A stretch of 28,645 nucleotides of DNA from JADLGJ01 sp031423615 (GTDB taxonomy: Bacteria; Omnitrophota; Gorgyraeia; Zapsychrales; JANLHA01): NCBI GenBank assembly GCA_031423615.1, contig JANPFV010000077.1, positions 1-28,645 on the forward strand, in the 5' to 3' direction. The notes below the pieces were generated by a model. It was not told the DNA's origin. It did not search any database and saw only the letters and a list, made by a program, of their open reading frames with translations. This document shows, piece after piece, positions 15,478 to 23,763 of this stretch (position 1 is the stretch's first letter; the number at the start of each line of letters is the position of its first letter). The translations under genes and the position numbers were made by a program.

Positions 15478-16287
15478 TTACTGATTAAATGACAAAACCC
15501 ACTTTTTCTCTAAATCGTCAAAATTTTTAAATAGACCCGTATAGGCGAAAGACAAAGCCTGGGCAAAATCCTTATGATCGCGCAACTGGCGGCATAAACG
15601 GCTGAACGCGTCCGTTCCAAATTTTGTGACCAAATAATCAACAACGGAAAGGCTTTGCGCATAAAAAACCTGCGCAAGACGGGCATCCTTCTCCCTGCGG
15701 ATATTCCAATTCATAAATTGTTCAAAAGGCACGTATTGTTTACGGTTGACCAACGTTTTCATAATGGAACGCGCCATCAGCCGTTTGTCTTTTTCCTGGA
15801 GCTGGGCGATACCCTCATCGAACCAGACAGGGATGTTTTCCGTACCGGAAATAAAATCATGCAAAATCAAATGGCTGATTTCATGCGGCAAAAGCCCGTC
15901 GATAAAACCATCTTCCTGCTGAAACGTGACAATCGTTTTCGAATTAAAAAGTCGCGAATCACGGTCCGCATAACCGGTTGACCAAGCCGGCTGGCCGGTA
16001 CTCGCCAAGAATTCAGCCTGGGTCGCAAACAAAAAAATCTGCACACGGTCTTCCCATGTCCACATTTTATTGATCCTTGAATATCCGATATCCTCACCAA
16101 TCTTTCGATAATAATTTTCGGCGGCGCGCAAAAGATTTTTGGCCAAAGCCTCGTTACTTTTGGCTTCATAATATATCACAAAGTGTTTGTCCTTGATCTC
16201 ACCCCAGGACGAATCGGCCGTATGAGCGGACTCGGCGGTGACGGCCCAAATCCAACAACCCCCTATGATAAGAAAGAGCCATTTCAT
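15478..16287 (-). CDS. Exported gluzincin (peptidase MA-like) protein
   Basis: This 269-residue protein has a signal peptide (MKWLFLIIGG core, cleavage likely between 18 and 24). The zinc-protease motif HEISH is at 135-139 (H135, E136, H139), and the third ligand E158 lies in WFDEGIAQ, 19 residues after H139. This is the gluzincin arrangement of the peptidase MA-like family. It should be a periplasmic metalloprotease. It overlaps the gspF stop by one base (TAATG) and lies between gspF and gspG, which is not a standard type II secretion position. A role in processing secreted substrates or pseudopilus components is only a guess from this location. Confidence 0.85.
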   Translation of the reverse strand: MKWLFLIIGGCWIWAVTAESAHTADSSWGEIKDKHFVIYYEAKSNEALAKNLLRAAENYYRKIGEDIGYSRINKMWTWEDRVQIFLFATQAEFLASTGQPAWSTGYADRDSRLFNSKTIVTFQQEDGFIDGLLPHEISHLILHDFISGTENIPVWFDEGIAQLQEKDKRLMARSIMKTLVNRKQYVPFEQFMNWNIRREKDARLAQVFYAQSLSVVDYLVTKFGTDAFSRLCRQLRDHKDFAQALSFAYTGLFKNFDDLEKKWVLSFNQ

Positions 16288-17510
16288 TAGCGTGCAAAAA
16301 CATCCAGTTGAAAAATGGGCAAAAGCATCGCAATCACAATGAGACCGATCACCGAGCCTACGGCCAGGATCATGGCTGGTTCCAGTAAGGTGGTCAACAG
16401 TTTAATAAATTCATTTGTATCTTGCTCGTAACTTTCCGCGATATCATTTAACGTTGAAGTCAATGATCCGGATTCTTCCCCAACGACGATCAAATCCCCT
16501 AGCATGGCCGGCACGACACGCAAGTTTTTAAGACTGCTTCCTAACGACTGACCCGCCAAAAGATCATCCTGGCATTTACGCAACTCGCCGGCCACCGCTT
16601 CATTGGCGACGACGGGCGTTGACAATTGCATCGCACGCACAATGGAAATGCCGCTTTTCAAAAGCAATTGGAGGGTGCGGCAAAAACGGGCCAGTTCCAC
16701 TTTAAGAAAGAAAGGACCCCAAAAGGGCAAACTCAATTGCACCTGACTTTTATAAAGTCTTCCCTCGGGGCTTCGGTCCCACTGCTTGATCAAGGCCAAA
16801 ATAACGATACAGCCGACAATGATCCAGGACCAATTATGAATCAAAAAATTGCTGATGGCTATGACAATTTGCGTCGGCAGCGGCAAAGCCTGATCAAAAT
16901 TATCAAAGATCGTGGTGATTTTAGGCATAACATAGGTCAAAATAAAAAGCACGGTGCCCAAACCAAAAAAGCCCATAAAAAGAGGGTAGGCCATGGCTGT
17001 ACGGACTTTCGACGAAAGGATCTCCTGTTCCTGAAAATAATTGGCGACGTCGAGAAGGGTCCCTTTCAGGTTCCCGCTTTCTTCGCCCGCCTTGACCATG
17101 GTCACATAAAAATTAGAAAAAATCTTAGGGGACTCCAATAAACTGTCGGAAAAACTTTTGCCGTTTTTGACTTCATCGTGAATACGTTCCACAACAGCTT
17201 GAAAATAAGGATTTTTCATTTGCGCGGTGATCAATTCCAAGGCCCGCAAAATGGGAACCCCGGATTTGATGAGCGTGGCCAATTGCCGGCTAAAGCCATA
17301 AATGTCTTTGGAAGGTATTCGATAAAACAAAGAAGAACTAGAATCATGAAAAGATTTGCCCTGAGAATGACCATTGGCCTCTTGGACAAAAACGGGGACC
17401 AATTCCATGAGATGGATTTTTTCCACCGCCTCGTCTTTGGTTTGGGCTTCGATCCGACCTAGAACAGTCTCAGCGTTTTTCATTTTGGCTTTGTATTGAA
17501 ACACTGGCAT
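16287..17510 (-). CDS. gspF: Type II secretion inner-membrane protein GspF
   Basis: This encodes 407 residues from the ATG at 17510, preceded by GGGAG at 7 bases. The start overlaps the gspE stop by one base (TGATG). Two homologous GspF/PilC cytoplasmic four-helix domains (about 65-190 and 265-390) each carry the typical GESG segment. There are three membrane segments, near 165-195, 215-235 and the C-terminus (about 370-403). GspF is the polytopic platform protein around which the motor GspE turns and which drives pseudopilus assembly. Confidence 0.93.
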   Translation of the reverse strand: MPVFQYKAKMKNAETVLGRIEAQTKDEAVEKIHLMELVPVFVQEANGHSQGKSFHDSSSSLFYRIPSKDIYGFSRQLATLIKSGVPILRALELITAQMKNPYFQAVVERIHDEVKNGKSFSDSLLESPKIFSNFYVTMVKAGEESGNLKGTLLDVANYFQEQEILSSKVRTAMAYPLFMGFFGLGTVLFILTYVMPKITTIFDNFDQALPLPTQIVIAISNFLIHNWSWIIVGCIVILALIKQWDRSPEGRLYKSQVQLSLPFWGPFFLKVELARFCRTLQLLLKSGISIVRAMQLSTPVVANEAVAGELRKCQDDLLAGQSLGSSLKNLRVVPAMLGDLIVVGEESGSLTSTLNDIAESYEQDTNEFIKLLTTLLEPAMILAVGSVIGLIVIAMLLPIFQLDVFAR

Positions 17511-19726
17511 CAATTTTCTCCCGAAGAAACTTTAGTCCCAACCAGTTTTTGCCGGACATAATTATCCAGCCTGACACGGTCGGCACTCGAAATATCCAAA
17601 AAATACGCCGCAAGATTAAACATCGCGGAAACAGAATCTTCTTCCACGCGGCAAATCTTGGCCAAGCAGTCGACACTTTTTTCACCTTTTTCCAATTGGA
17701 TCTTTAATTCCAAAATAGTTCCCAAAGGCAGCGTATATCCGGTCACAAAGCGTACGCCACCCGCGCTAATATCCTTCGTAATGGAAGAATGTTCAACTCC
17801 ATCCGTCATCAAATGCGTCATATCATTGTCGTCTTGTTCGACCACCTGATAACGGATTCCGACCCGCGTTTCTATGCGGGAATACGTCCGGGAATTGTAA
17901 TCATCCCGGCTCTTTAACAATTCTGGGGAAATGGCACGATTCAAATCCTGTGCCTGTTCCTTCACCTTTAATCCGGCCAGCGGCGTCGGCGCAACCCCCA
18001 CGGCCGGATCCAATTCCTCGTCTTTGACCGCAATCTCCATCACTTCCGAAACGGATGTGATGCCTTCTAAAACCTTCCGCCATCCTTCGCGCCGCAAAGT
18101 GGTCATGCCGCTTTTGACCGCTAAATTTTTTATTTCCCCGGCCCGGTGCTTTCCCAGAATGGCCGCCCGTATTTCATCATTCATCACTAAAATTTCATAA
18201 ATAGCACTGCGTCCGTAATAACCTGTGCCGTTGCAATGATCACAGCCACGGCCCCGATAAATCTTGACCGCCTGGGTCTCCATTTTAAATGTCGCGGCGA
18301 TTTCCCGACGGACATCTTCAAGACCTGACGGCACTTCCTCTTTGCATTCAGCGCAAATTGTCCTTACCAAACGCTGGGCAATAAAAGCCTCGATACTCGA
18401 AGAAACCAAAAAAGGCTCCAAACCCATTTCGATCAGCCGGGTCACCCCGCTGGCCGCGTCATTGGTATGCAAGGTTGAAAAAACCAAATGTCCGGTCAAC
18501 GCCGTACGGATCGCAATTTCTGCCGTTTCGGCGTCCCGGATCTCGCCGACCATAATGATATCCGGGTCATGACGTAAAACACTACGTAGTCCGGTGGCAA
18601 AGTCCAGGCTCACTTTGGAATTGACTTGAATTTGAGTGATGCCTTCCAGTTCATATTCGAGCGGGTCTTCTAAGGTGATGATCTTGCGGTCGGCGGTGTT
18701 TAACTCATTTAGACAAGCGTACAATGTTGTTGTCTTACCGCTGCCCGTCGGTCCGGTGACCAAAATAATTCCGTGTGGTTTTTGAATCAACTCATGAAAA
18801 ATCTTTAAATTTCTTTCCGCCAGTCCCAATTTTTCCAGATTCAAGAGCGTCACATGGGTTGGCAGAATACGAATGACCATACTTTCCCCGCGGGGTGTCG
18901 GAATCGTAGAAACGCGTAGGTCCAAATCCTGTTCCTTTGTTTTCACGATAGCACTGCCGTCTTGCGGCAAACGTTTTTCGACGATACTCAAATTGGCCAT
19001 GAGCTTGATACGGGAAATGATGGAAAGCAAAAACGGTTTGACGCCGGGAGGAATATTGGCATCTAACAAAATCCCGTCTATACGGTAGCGAACGCGCACT
19101 TTGTTCCGGTAAGGTTCGATGTGAATATCGGTCGCTCTTTTCTTATACGCCTCCAAAAGAATTTCATTAACCAACTTGCTGACCGAGGCGTCATTCTCAT
19201 TTCTTTCCAGGTCTTCGACCCAGATTGCCGGGGCTTCACCACCCATCGTTTTTTTAGTATCCTTCGATAGTCGGTCTAAGGTGTCGGCGGCAAGACCGTA
19301 ATATTTATTCAAGGCGTCGGCCACTTCTACTTCCCTGACCAAAACAACTTTCGGTTCCAGGCCGAGATGAACCCGGATCTCATCCTGAAATTTGATGTCC
19401 AGCGGATTCGCAGTCGCAACCGTCAACACCCGGCCTTCAATCTTGATGGGCATAAATTTAAAATAAGTCGCAAAGCGGACAGGAATTTTATCAACGACCG
19501 CTTTATCAATGCTCAAAGATTTCAATTCCAAAAACGGGAGACGATGGAGGGCGGCGAGTTTTTCTAAGACCTGTCGTTCTGGGATTAAGCCATGACGGAT
19601 AAGATAGACATGCAAGGGTTCAGCGGATGACTGAAGCTCGGCGAGCAACTGTTCAACTTTGGCGGGACTGATGAGCCCCGCCTTAACCAGTTCATCCGCA
19701 AGAATTTTATCACTGTGTTTAACCAT
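17510..19726 (-). CDS. gspE: Type II secretion ATPase GspE with C-terminal PilZ domain
   Basis: This encodes 738 residues. A GspE/MshE-type N-terminal domain covers about 10-145, but the Arg and Gly residues of the c-di-GMP-binding MshEN motif are not evident. The ATPase core has Walker A GPTGSGKT (325-332), an Asp box (351-360), Walker B DIIMVGEIRD (389-398) and a His box (412-424). Cys pairs 458/461 and 495/498 form the zinc site. An unusual PilZ-type domain follows at about 612-728, with RxxxR at 617-621 and DISAGG at 652-657, the c-di-GMP-binding signature. Typical GspE proteins end near residue 570, so this is a fusion of motor and second-messenger receptor. It starts 6 bases after the beta-subunit stop codon. 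Confidence 0.92.
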   Translation of the reverse strand: MVKHSDKILADELVKAGLISPAKVEQLLAELQSSAEPLHVYLIRHGLIPERQVLEKLAALHRLPFLELKSLSIDKAVVDKIPVRFATYFKFMPIKIEGRVLTVATANPLDIKFQDEIRVHLGLEPKVVLVREVEVADALNKYYGLAADTLDRLSKDTKKTMGGEAPAIWVEDLERNENDASVSKLVNEILLEAYKKRATDIHIEPYRNKVRVRYRIDGILLDANIPPGVKPFLLSIISRIKLMANLSIVEKRLPQDGSAIVKTKEQDLDLRVSTIPTPRGESMVIRILPTHVTLLNLEKLGLAERNLKIFHELIQKPHGIILVTGPTGSGKTTTLYACLNELNTADRKIITLEDPLEYELEGITQIQVNSKVSLDFATGLRSVLRHDPDIIMVGEIRDAETAEIAIRTALTGHLVFSTLHTNDAASGVTRLIEMGLEPFLVSSSIEAFIAQRLVRTICAECKEEVPSGLEDVRREIAATFKMETQAVKIYRGRGCDHCNGTGYYGRSAIYEILVMNDEIRAAILGKHRAGEIKNLAVKSGMTTLRREGWRKVLEGITSVSEVMEIAVKDEELDPAVGVAPTPLAGLKVKEQAQDLNRAISPELLKSRDDYNSRTYSRIETRVGIRYQVVEQDDNDMTHLMTDGVEHSSITKDISAGGVRFVTGYTLPLGTILELKIQLEKGEKSVDCLAKICRVEEDSVSAMFNLAAYFLDISSADRVRLDNYVRQKLVGTKVSSGEN

Positions 19727-19732
19727 GAGACA

Positions 19733-21259
19733 TTACCCGAGTTTGGGCGCTTTTCCGATCATATAAAAATCCGCAGGCTTGGTCTTGTCATAATCTCCCC
19801 GGAGAACCGCTTCCACACCGTCTAACGTTTCATTCAGATGCACATATTGTCCCTTTTTTCCGGTAAAAACCTCACTGACCGAAAAGGGCTGGGTCATAAA
19901 ATTTAAAAGTCTCTGTGCGCGGCCATAAACCATACGGTCTTCTTTATTAAGTTCCTCAACCCCGATGACAGCGACGATACGTTTCAGCGAATTGTATTTA
20001 CTGAAATGTTGGATGACGGTCTGGGAAATATCAAAATGCCTTTTTCCCACGACGTTAGGGTCAAGGTTACTGCATGAACTTTGCAAGGGATCAATAGCGG
20101 GATACATCCCGCGCTGGACCAAGTCGCGGGACAAAACCACGGACCCGTCGAGATAACTGAAAATAGCGACGACCGCAGGATCAGTCATATCGTCGGCAGG
20201 AACATACACGGCCTGCAAAGCGGTGACCGAACCACCACCGGGCAAAGAACGGATCCGTTCCTGAACACCGCTGACCTCGGAAGCTAACGTCGGCTGATAA
20301 CCTGTTTCGGCAGGAACGCGGCCCAAAAGAGTGGAGACTTCCTGACCTCCCTGAATGAAACGAAAAATATTATCCATAAAAAGAAGAATGTCTTTATTTT
20401 TCCCCTGCAAATATTCAGCCAAAGTGATTCCCGTATTAACGACCTCAGCGCGCGCGCCGGGAGGCTGGTCCATCTGTCCGTAGGCGAGCATAACGTTATT
20501 TAAGAGTTTACTGTCGGTCAATTCGTGAAAGAGCTCGTTTCCTTCGCGGATCCGTTCTCCGATTCCGGCAAACACGCAGGCCCCACCGTGTTCCTTGACG
20601 ATATTGTTGATAAGTTCCAAAATAACGACGGTTTTCCCGCAACCGGCCCCGCCGATAATTCCTGTCTTTCCTCCTTTAACGAGCGGATACAAAAGATCGA
20701 AATATTTCAAGCCGGTTTCCAAAACTTCCAATTTGGCGGCCTTTTTTTGCTTTAAGTCATAACTTAAAGTCTGTTGCAAAACCCGGATCGGTTTTCTGAC
20801 CGGTGCGTTAATCGGGCCTTTCTGATCAATAGGGTTTCCGACGGCATCCATAATACGTCCGAAACATTCATCCCCGATCGGAATAGTGATCGGCTGAAAA
20901 GTATTCCAGCACGGCGCATTCAATTGCAGATTCAGCGTGTCGTGCAAGGCCACGGTGCGCACGAGATTCTTGCTTAAATGTTCGGCCGTTTGCAGAATGA
21001 TGGGTTTTTTGTCGAAAGTCGAAACTTCAATACAATCATACAGAGCGGGGATGTCATCGATATTATCAAAACGGACGTCAACGACCGGACCCTGGACCGA
21101 AGACACCCGTCCCAAACCCCGCCGCGGTTTTTTGTCTTTATTGTCAGCGGCCACGGTCACGGCTGGTTCAGAGGTTGCTTGAGCCTCAACGGTTTTTTCC
21201 GTTTTGATGGCTTCCGGCTGTTTCTCCGGATCCTTTTTTTCAGGTTCTTTATTTTCCAC
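19733..21259 (-). CDS. atpD: F-type ATPase beta subunit
   Basis: This encodes 508 residues and starts with GTG (21259), supported by AAAGGAG seven bases upstream. Catalytic elements are present: Walker A GGAGCGKT at 203-210 (Cys where Val is usual), GERIREGNE with catalytic E235 and R236, Walker B ending at D296, VYVPADDMTDPA, and a DELSEED-like ELNKED segment. So it should hydrolyse or make ATP. The N-terminus has an extra charged extension of about 45 residues before the beta-barrel (GRVSSVQGPVVDV). It is the last gene of the ATPase block instead of lying between gamma and epsilon as in the usual order. Confidence 0.93.
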   Translation of the reverse strand: MENKEPEKKDPEKQPEAIKTEKTVEAQATSEPAVTVAADNKDKKPRRGLGRVSSVQGPVVDVRFDNIDDIPALYDCIEVSTFDKKPIILQTAEHLSKNLVRTVALHDTLNLQLNAPCWNTFQPITIPIGDECFGRIMDAVGNPIDQKGPINAPVRKPIRVLQQTLSYDLKQKKAAKLEVLETGLKYFDLLYPLVKGGKTGIIGGAGCGKTVVILELINNIVKEHGGACVFAGIGERIREGNELFHELTDSKLLNNVMLAYGQMDQPPGARAEVVNTGITLAEYLQGKNKDILLFMDNIFRFIQGGQEVSTLLGRVPAETGYQPTLASEVSGVQERIRSLPGGGSVTALQAVYVPADDMTDPAVVAIFSYLDGSVVLSRDLVQRGMYPAIDPLQSSCSNLDPNVVGKRHFDISQTVIQHFSKYNSLKRIVAVIGVEELNKEDRMVYGRAQRLLNFMTQPFSVSEVFTGKKGQYVHLNETLDGVEAVLRGDYDKTKPADFYMIGKAPKLG

Positions 21260-21271
21260 AGCCCAACTCCT

Positions 21272-22132
21272 TTAGCGGCGTCCTCCGCCGGACATCATTC
21301 TCGATGTAAAGACCTCTCTCATACTTTTATCAATGTCGCCTTTGCGGGCTTTACCGAAAGCCGCAGCAATGCCCTTTTTATCCTTTTTCATTTTCTGCAC
21401 GCTGGCCTCCAATTGTTGCGACTGCGCCGCAGATTCGGAAATAGACGTGTCATGCAAAACCTCGTAAATACGGCAGACCATCCACATGTCGGCCAGATAT
21501 CCTATAACATCGACGGGATCGCTTTCCTCAATCACGGATTCAATACTGTCGACAAATTCCGCCTGTTTGGTCAAAAGTTCATCGCAAGGCAAAAGTTTAA
21601 TCGTGCGGGGCTTTTGGAGATTAAAATTCTTAGACCAGGGATAAATCACAAGAATTTTTCCCAACCGGCCTTCCATGACCTCCTTAATAACATGATCCTT
21701 GATTTGAATAGCGGTTTCATATAGACCGACTTCATCTAAATTAATAAACGTTTTCATATCCGGTTGGACAACCCGCAAACGCTCCACTCCCTTACGTCCC
21801 ACAACCATTAAATCACTGTTCGGGTTGGCTTCCTTTTCGGCCATGACATGCCGGATTGTTTTGGCATTCAAATCGCCCATGAAACCGCCTTCGGAAGTCA
21901 CAGCAACGATCCCGACTTTAGCGACATCGTTGGACACCAAAGGATGCCGCACCGTAGAAAGACTGATCATGCGGAAAAATTCGACGAACGACTCACCGAA
22001 CCGCGCAAACCGGTCTTTCCGGTTAGCTAAATCATGGAATTTTGTGTCTGCGACGTCCTTTAAAACCTGGATGATTTCGACGAGTTCGGTGATATCGTCC
22101 AAATCGTGTTTAATTTTCATCGCTTTTCCCAT
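21272..22132 (-). CDS. atpG: F-type ATPase gamma subunit
   Basis: This 286-residue protein has the expected plan: an N-terminal helix, a Rossmann-like middle beginning VGIVAVTSEGGFMGDLN (about 73-89, compare the SDRGLCGGLN-type motif), and a C-terminal coiled-coil helix ending near SMREVFTSRM. It forms the rotating shaft within the alpha3beta3 ring. It is clearly divergent, since the usual C-terminal signature is poorly kept. AAGGA lies 7 bases before the ATG. It is spaced 20 bases from the b-delta gene and 12 from beta. Confidence 0.85.
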   Translation of the reverse strand: MGKAMKIKHDLDDITELVEIIQVLKDVADTKFHDLANRKDRFARFGESFVEFFRMISLSTVRHPLVSNDVAKVGIVAVTSEGGFMGDLNAKTIRHVMAEKEANPNSDLMVVGRKGVERLRVVQPDMKTFINLDEVGLYETAIQIKDHVIKEVMEGRLGKILVIYPWSKNFNLQKPRTIKLLPCDELLTKQAEFVDSIESVIEESDPVDVIGYLADMWMVCRIYEVLHDTSISESAAQSQQLEASVQKMKKDKKGIAAAFGKARKGDIDKSMREVFTSRMMSGGGRR

Positions 22133-22152
22133 ACCGTCATCCTTTTTTAAAA

Positions 22153-22905
22153 TTACAAAAGCCCCTTTTCCAGTTTTTCTTTCAGACCCGTTGCGCTTTC
22201 GCGCACCATGCTTTTCAAACTGCCGTCTAAAGCCAAACTGCCAAAACGCAAAATCATTCCGCTGAGAATTTTAGGATCCGTTGTAGCGGTAATCGCGATG
22301 GTGCGCCCTAATTTTTTTAAAAGGGTTTCGCTCAAAAGATTGCGCATCCTTTCCGAAAGGGCCGAGGCTGTCACAATGTCCGCGGTCTTGATATCTTCGC
22401 CGATCATTTCCATATCCAGCTTGACGAGACTTTCAATAAACTCGGTGATCATACATTCATCTAATGCCGTCCGACCTTCTTTACTGAGAACTTCATTGAG
22501 AATCAAGGCCGTAAAATCAACGGCCTTCATATCCATTTCTTTAACGATCGATTTACGGATATCTTCCTTTGTGTTATTGGCCTTGACGATGATTTCTTCG
22601 CCTTCCTGCCGGGCTTTATTCACGAGCTTTTCTCTTTCATCCCGCGCCGCTTTTTCGGCGTCTTCGGTCATTTTCACGACGAGGGCGTCCGCTTCGGCTT
22701 TACGCTTCGACAATTCTTCGCTGGCTTGCTTGATTTTCTCATTCAATTCAGTTTGCTTAGAACGCACCGCTTCCGTTTCTTTATTCAAACGGTTCAAATC
22801 CTTATCGATCGTATCTTTACTGAATTTCCAGATAAAAAAACCACCAATCAGGACAAAAACCATCCCCACGACGATCGCTTTTATCAACATCATGCCTAAA
22901 TCCAT
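22153..22905 (-). CDS. atpF: F-type ATPase b-delta fusion (peripheral stalk)
   Basis: This encodes 250 residues from the ATG at 22905, with AGAGGAG 7 bases upstream. One membrane helix (about 5-27) is followed by a long charged coiled coil (about 30-130) as in subunit b. The last 75 residues match the C-terminal domain of delta/OSCP (DIVTASALSE, LLKKLGRTIAIT, ILSGMILRFGSLALDGSLK). The roughly 105-residue delta N-terminal helical bundle, which normally binds the N-termini of alpha, is missing: 250 residues is far short of b plus full delta. It is the only peripheral-stalk gene in the block. Confidence 0.82.
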   Translation of the reverse strand: MDLGMMLIKAIVVGMVFVLIGGFFIWKFSKDTIDKDLNRLNKETEAVRSKQTELNEKIKQASEELSKRKAEADALVVKMTEDAEKAARDEREKLVNKARQEGEEIIVKANNTKEDIRKSIVKEMDMKAVDFTALILNEVLSKEGRTALDECMITEFIESLVKLDMEMIGEDIKTADIVTASALSERMRNLLSETLLKKLGRTIAITATTDPKILSGMILRFGSLALDGSLKSMVRESATGLKEKLEKGLL

Positions 22906-22933
22906 GGCATTACTCCTCTCTGAAAAACAAAAA

Positions 22934-23155
22934 TTATTCGGCAACTAAAATTTTAAAAAGCAACAAAAGTAAGGTCAAAGAAACCACTTCCACAATGATC
23001 AACTTGACTAATATCCCTAACTGAATGGCCGGTGTCTTACTGGGAAAGCGCCCCAATCGTGTGATCAATTTATATCCCAGCCAGCCGACCCCCACGCAAG
23101 GAATGAGCGTAACAATAAAGAAAATGATAATAAAAAGCAGGGCTGCTGATCCCAT
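22934..23155 (-). CDS. F-type ATPase c-like subunit, second copy
   Basis: This 73-residue protein has two membrane helices with a polar loop R36-F37-P38, corresponding to the R-(N/Q)-P loop of subunit c. Exactly 20 residues after that Arg is E56, the ion-carrying glutamate position. The residues equivalent to the sodium-site Gln and the Ser/Thr after Glu are Val, so proton use is more likely. Helix 1 keeps only part of the glycine pattern (GVGWLG). GAGG precedes the ATG. It lies 30 bases after the first c gene. It could be a second rotor subunit or a specialised c-like partner. Confidence 0.75.
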   Translation of the reverse strand: MGSAALLFIIIFFIVTLIPCVGVGWLGYKLITRLGRFPSKTPAIQLGILVKLIIVEVVSLTLLLLLFKILVAE

Positions 23156-23185
23156 AAACCCTCAAAAATGGTTTTGCCGCTTCTT

Positions 23186-23407
23186 TCATTTTCCGAAAAG
23201 TTGGAAAATAATAAGAATGGAAATGATCGAAATGACTTCAACGAACAAAAGCATGACCAGCATGCCCATAAAAATCTTGGATGCGGCGGAAGGGTTACGG
23301 CTCAAGGCCTTGATCACCGCGTAGCCTAAGACTGCGATGACAATCGACGGTCCTAATACCGAAATCAACATAATAGAAACGATAAGAAGTGTTTCTGCCC
23401 ACTGCAT
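23186..23407 (-). CDS. atpE: F-type ATPase c subunit, first copy
   Basis: This is a 73-residue hairpin of two membrane helices with the typical loop R37-N38-P39 and the carboxylate E57 exactly 20 residues after the Arg. Sodium-binding positions (Gln in helix 1, Ser/Thr after Glu) are Ile and Val/Ile, so proton binding is expected. The GxGxGxG helix-packing motif of helix 1 is largely replaced by bulky residues (SIVIAVLG), which is unusual for a c-ring. GGAAGG lies upstream of the ATG. Confidence 0.85.
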   Translation of the reverse strand: MQWAETLLIVSIMLISVLGPSIVIAVLGYAVIKALSRNPSAASKIFMGMLVMLLFVEVISIISILIIFQLFGK

Positions 23408-23427
23408 TTTAAAACCTTCCGATTCTT

Positions 23428-23754
23428 TTAAACATGGTGCGCGGCGTCAGGATCTTCGAGCGCGATATCTTCGCCTTTCTTGCCTTTCTGCGGCCGTAAT
23501 CGTTCTAATTCTTCGACGAGAACGATACAGTCATTTGCAAAAAAACGGACCAATCCAAATTTGACCGGAACAGCCTCACGCCAGTTGATAATAATATTTC
23601 CCTTAATCAAAATACCCAAAACAGGATAATGGTAAGGTAAAAGTTCGTACTCACCCTGATCGCCGCTAAAAAACACACTTTCCACCTGCCCTTGATACAG
23701 CAACGCCTCCGGCGTCATAATGGATAATTTAAAAGTAGACTTGTACTTTGCCAT
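23428..23754 (-). CDS. atpC: F-type ATPase epsilon subunit, short form
   Basis: This 108-residue protein matches the N-terminal beta-sandwich of epsilon (FKLSIMTPEALLYQGQVESV, GEYELLPYHYPVL). After about residue 90 there is only a short charged tail, so the C-terminal two-helix domain that inhibits ATP hydrolysis in many bacteria is absent. It lies 9 bases after the alpha gene; canonical operons place epsilon last, after beta. Confidence 0.85.
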   Translation of the reverse strand: MAKYKSTFKLSIMTPEALLYQGQVESVFFSGDQGEYELLPYHYPVLGILIKGNIIINWREAVPVKFGLVRFFANDCIVLVEELERLRPQKGKKGEDIALEDPDAAHHV

Positions 23755-23763
23755 GGCCTTGGA

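Noticed and set aside
20978..21724. 248-codon plus-strand open frame opposite beta and gamma
   Set aside because: It spans the ends of two clearly recognised ATPase genes on the other strand and encodes no recognisable protein.
22208..22948. 246-codon plus-strand open frame opposite the b-delta gene
   Set aside because: The Ser/Ile/Leu-rich product mirrors the Lys/Glu/Ala-rich coiled coil on the minus strand; it is an antisense shadow.
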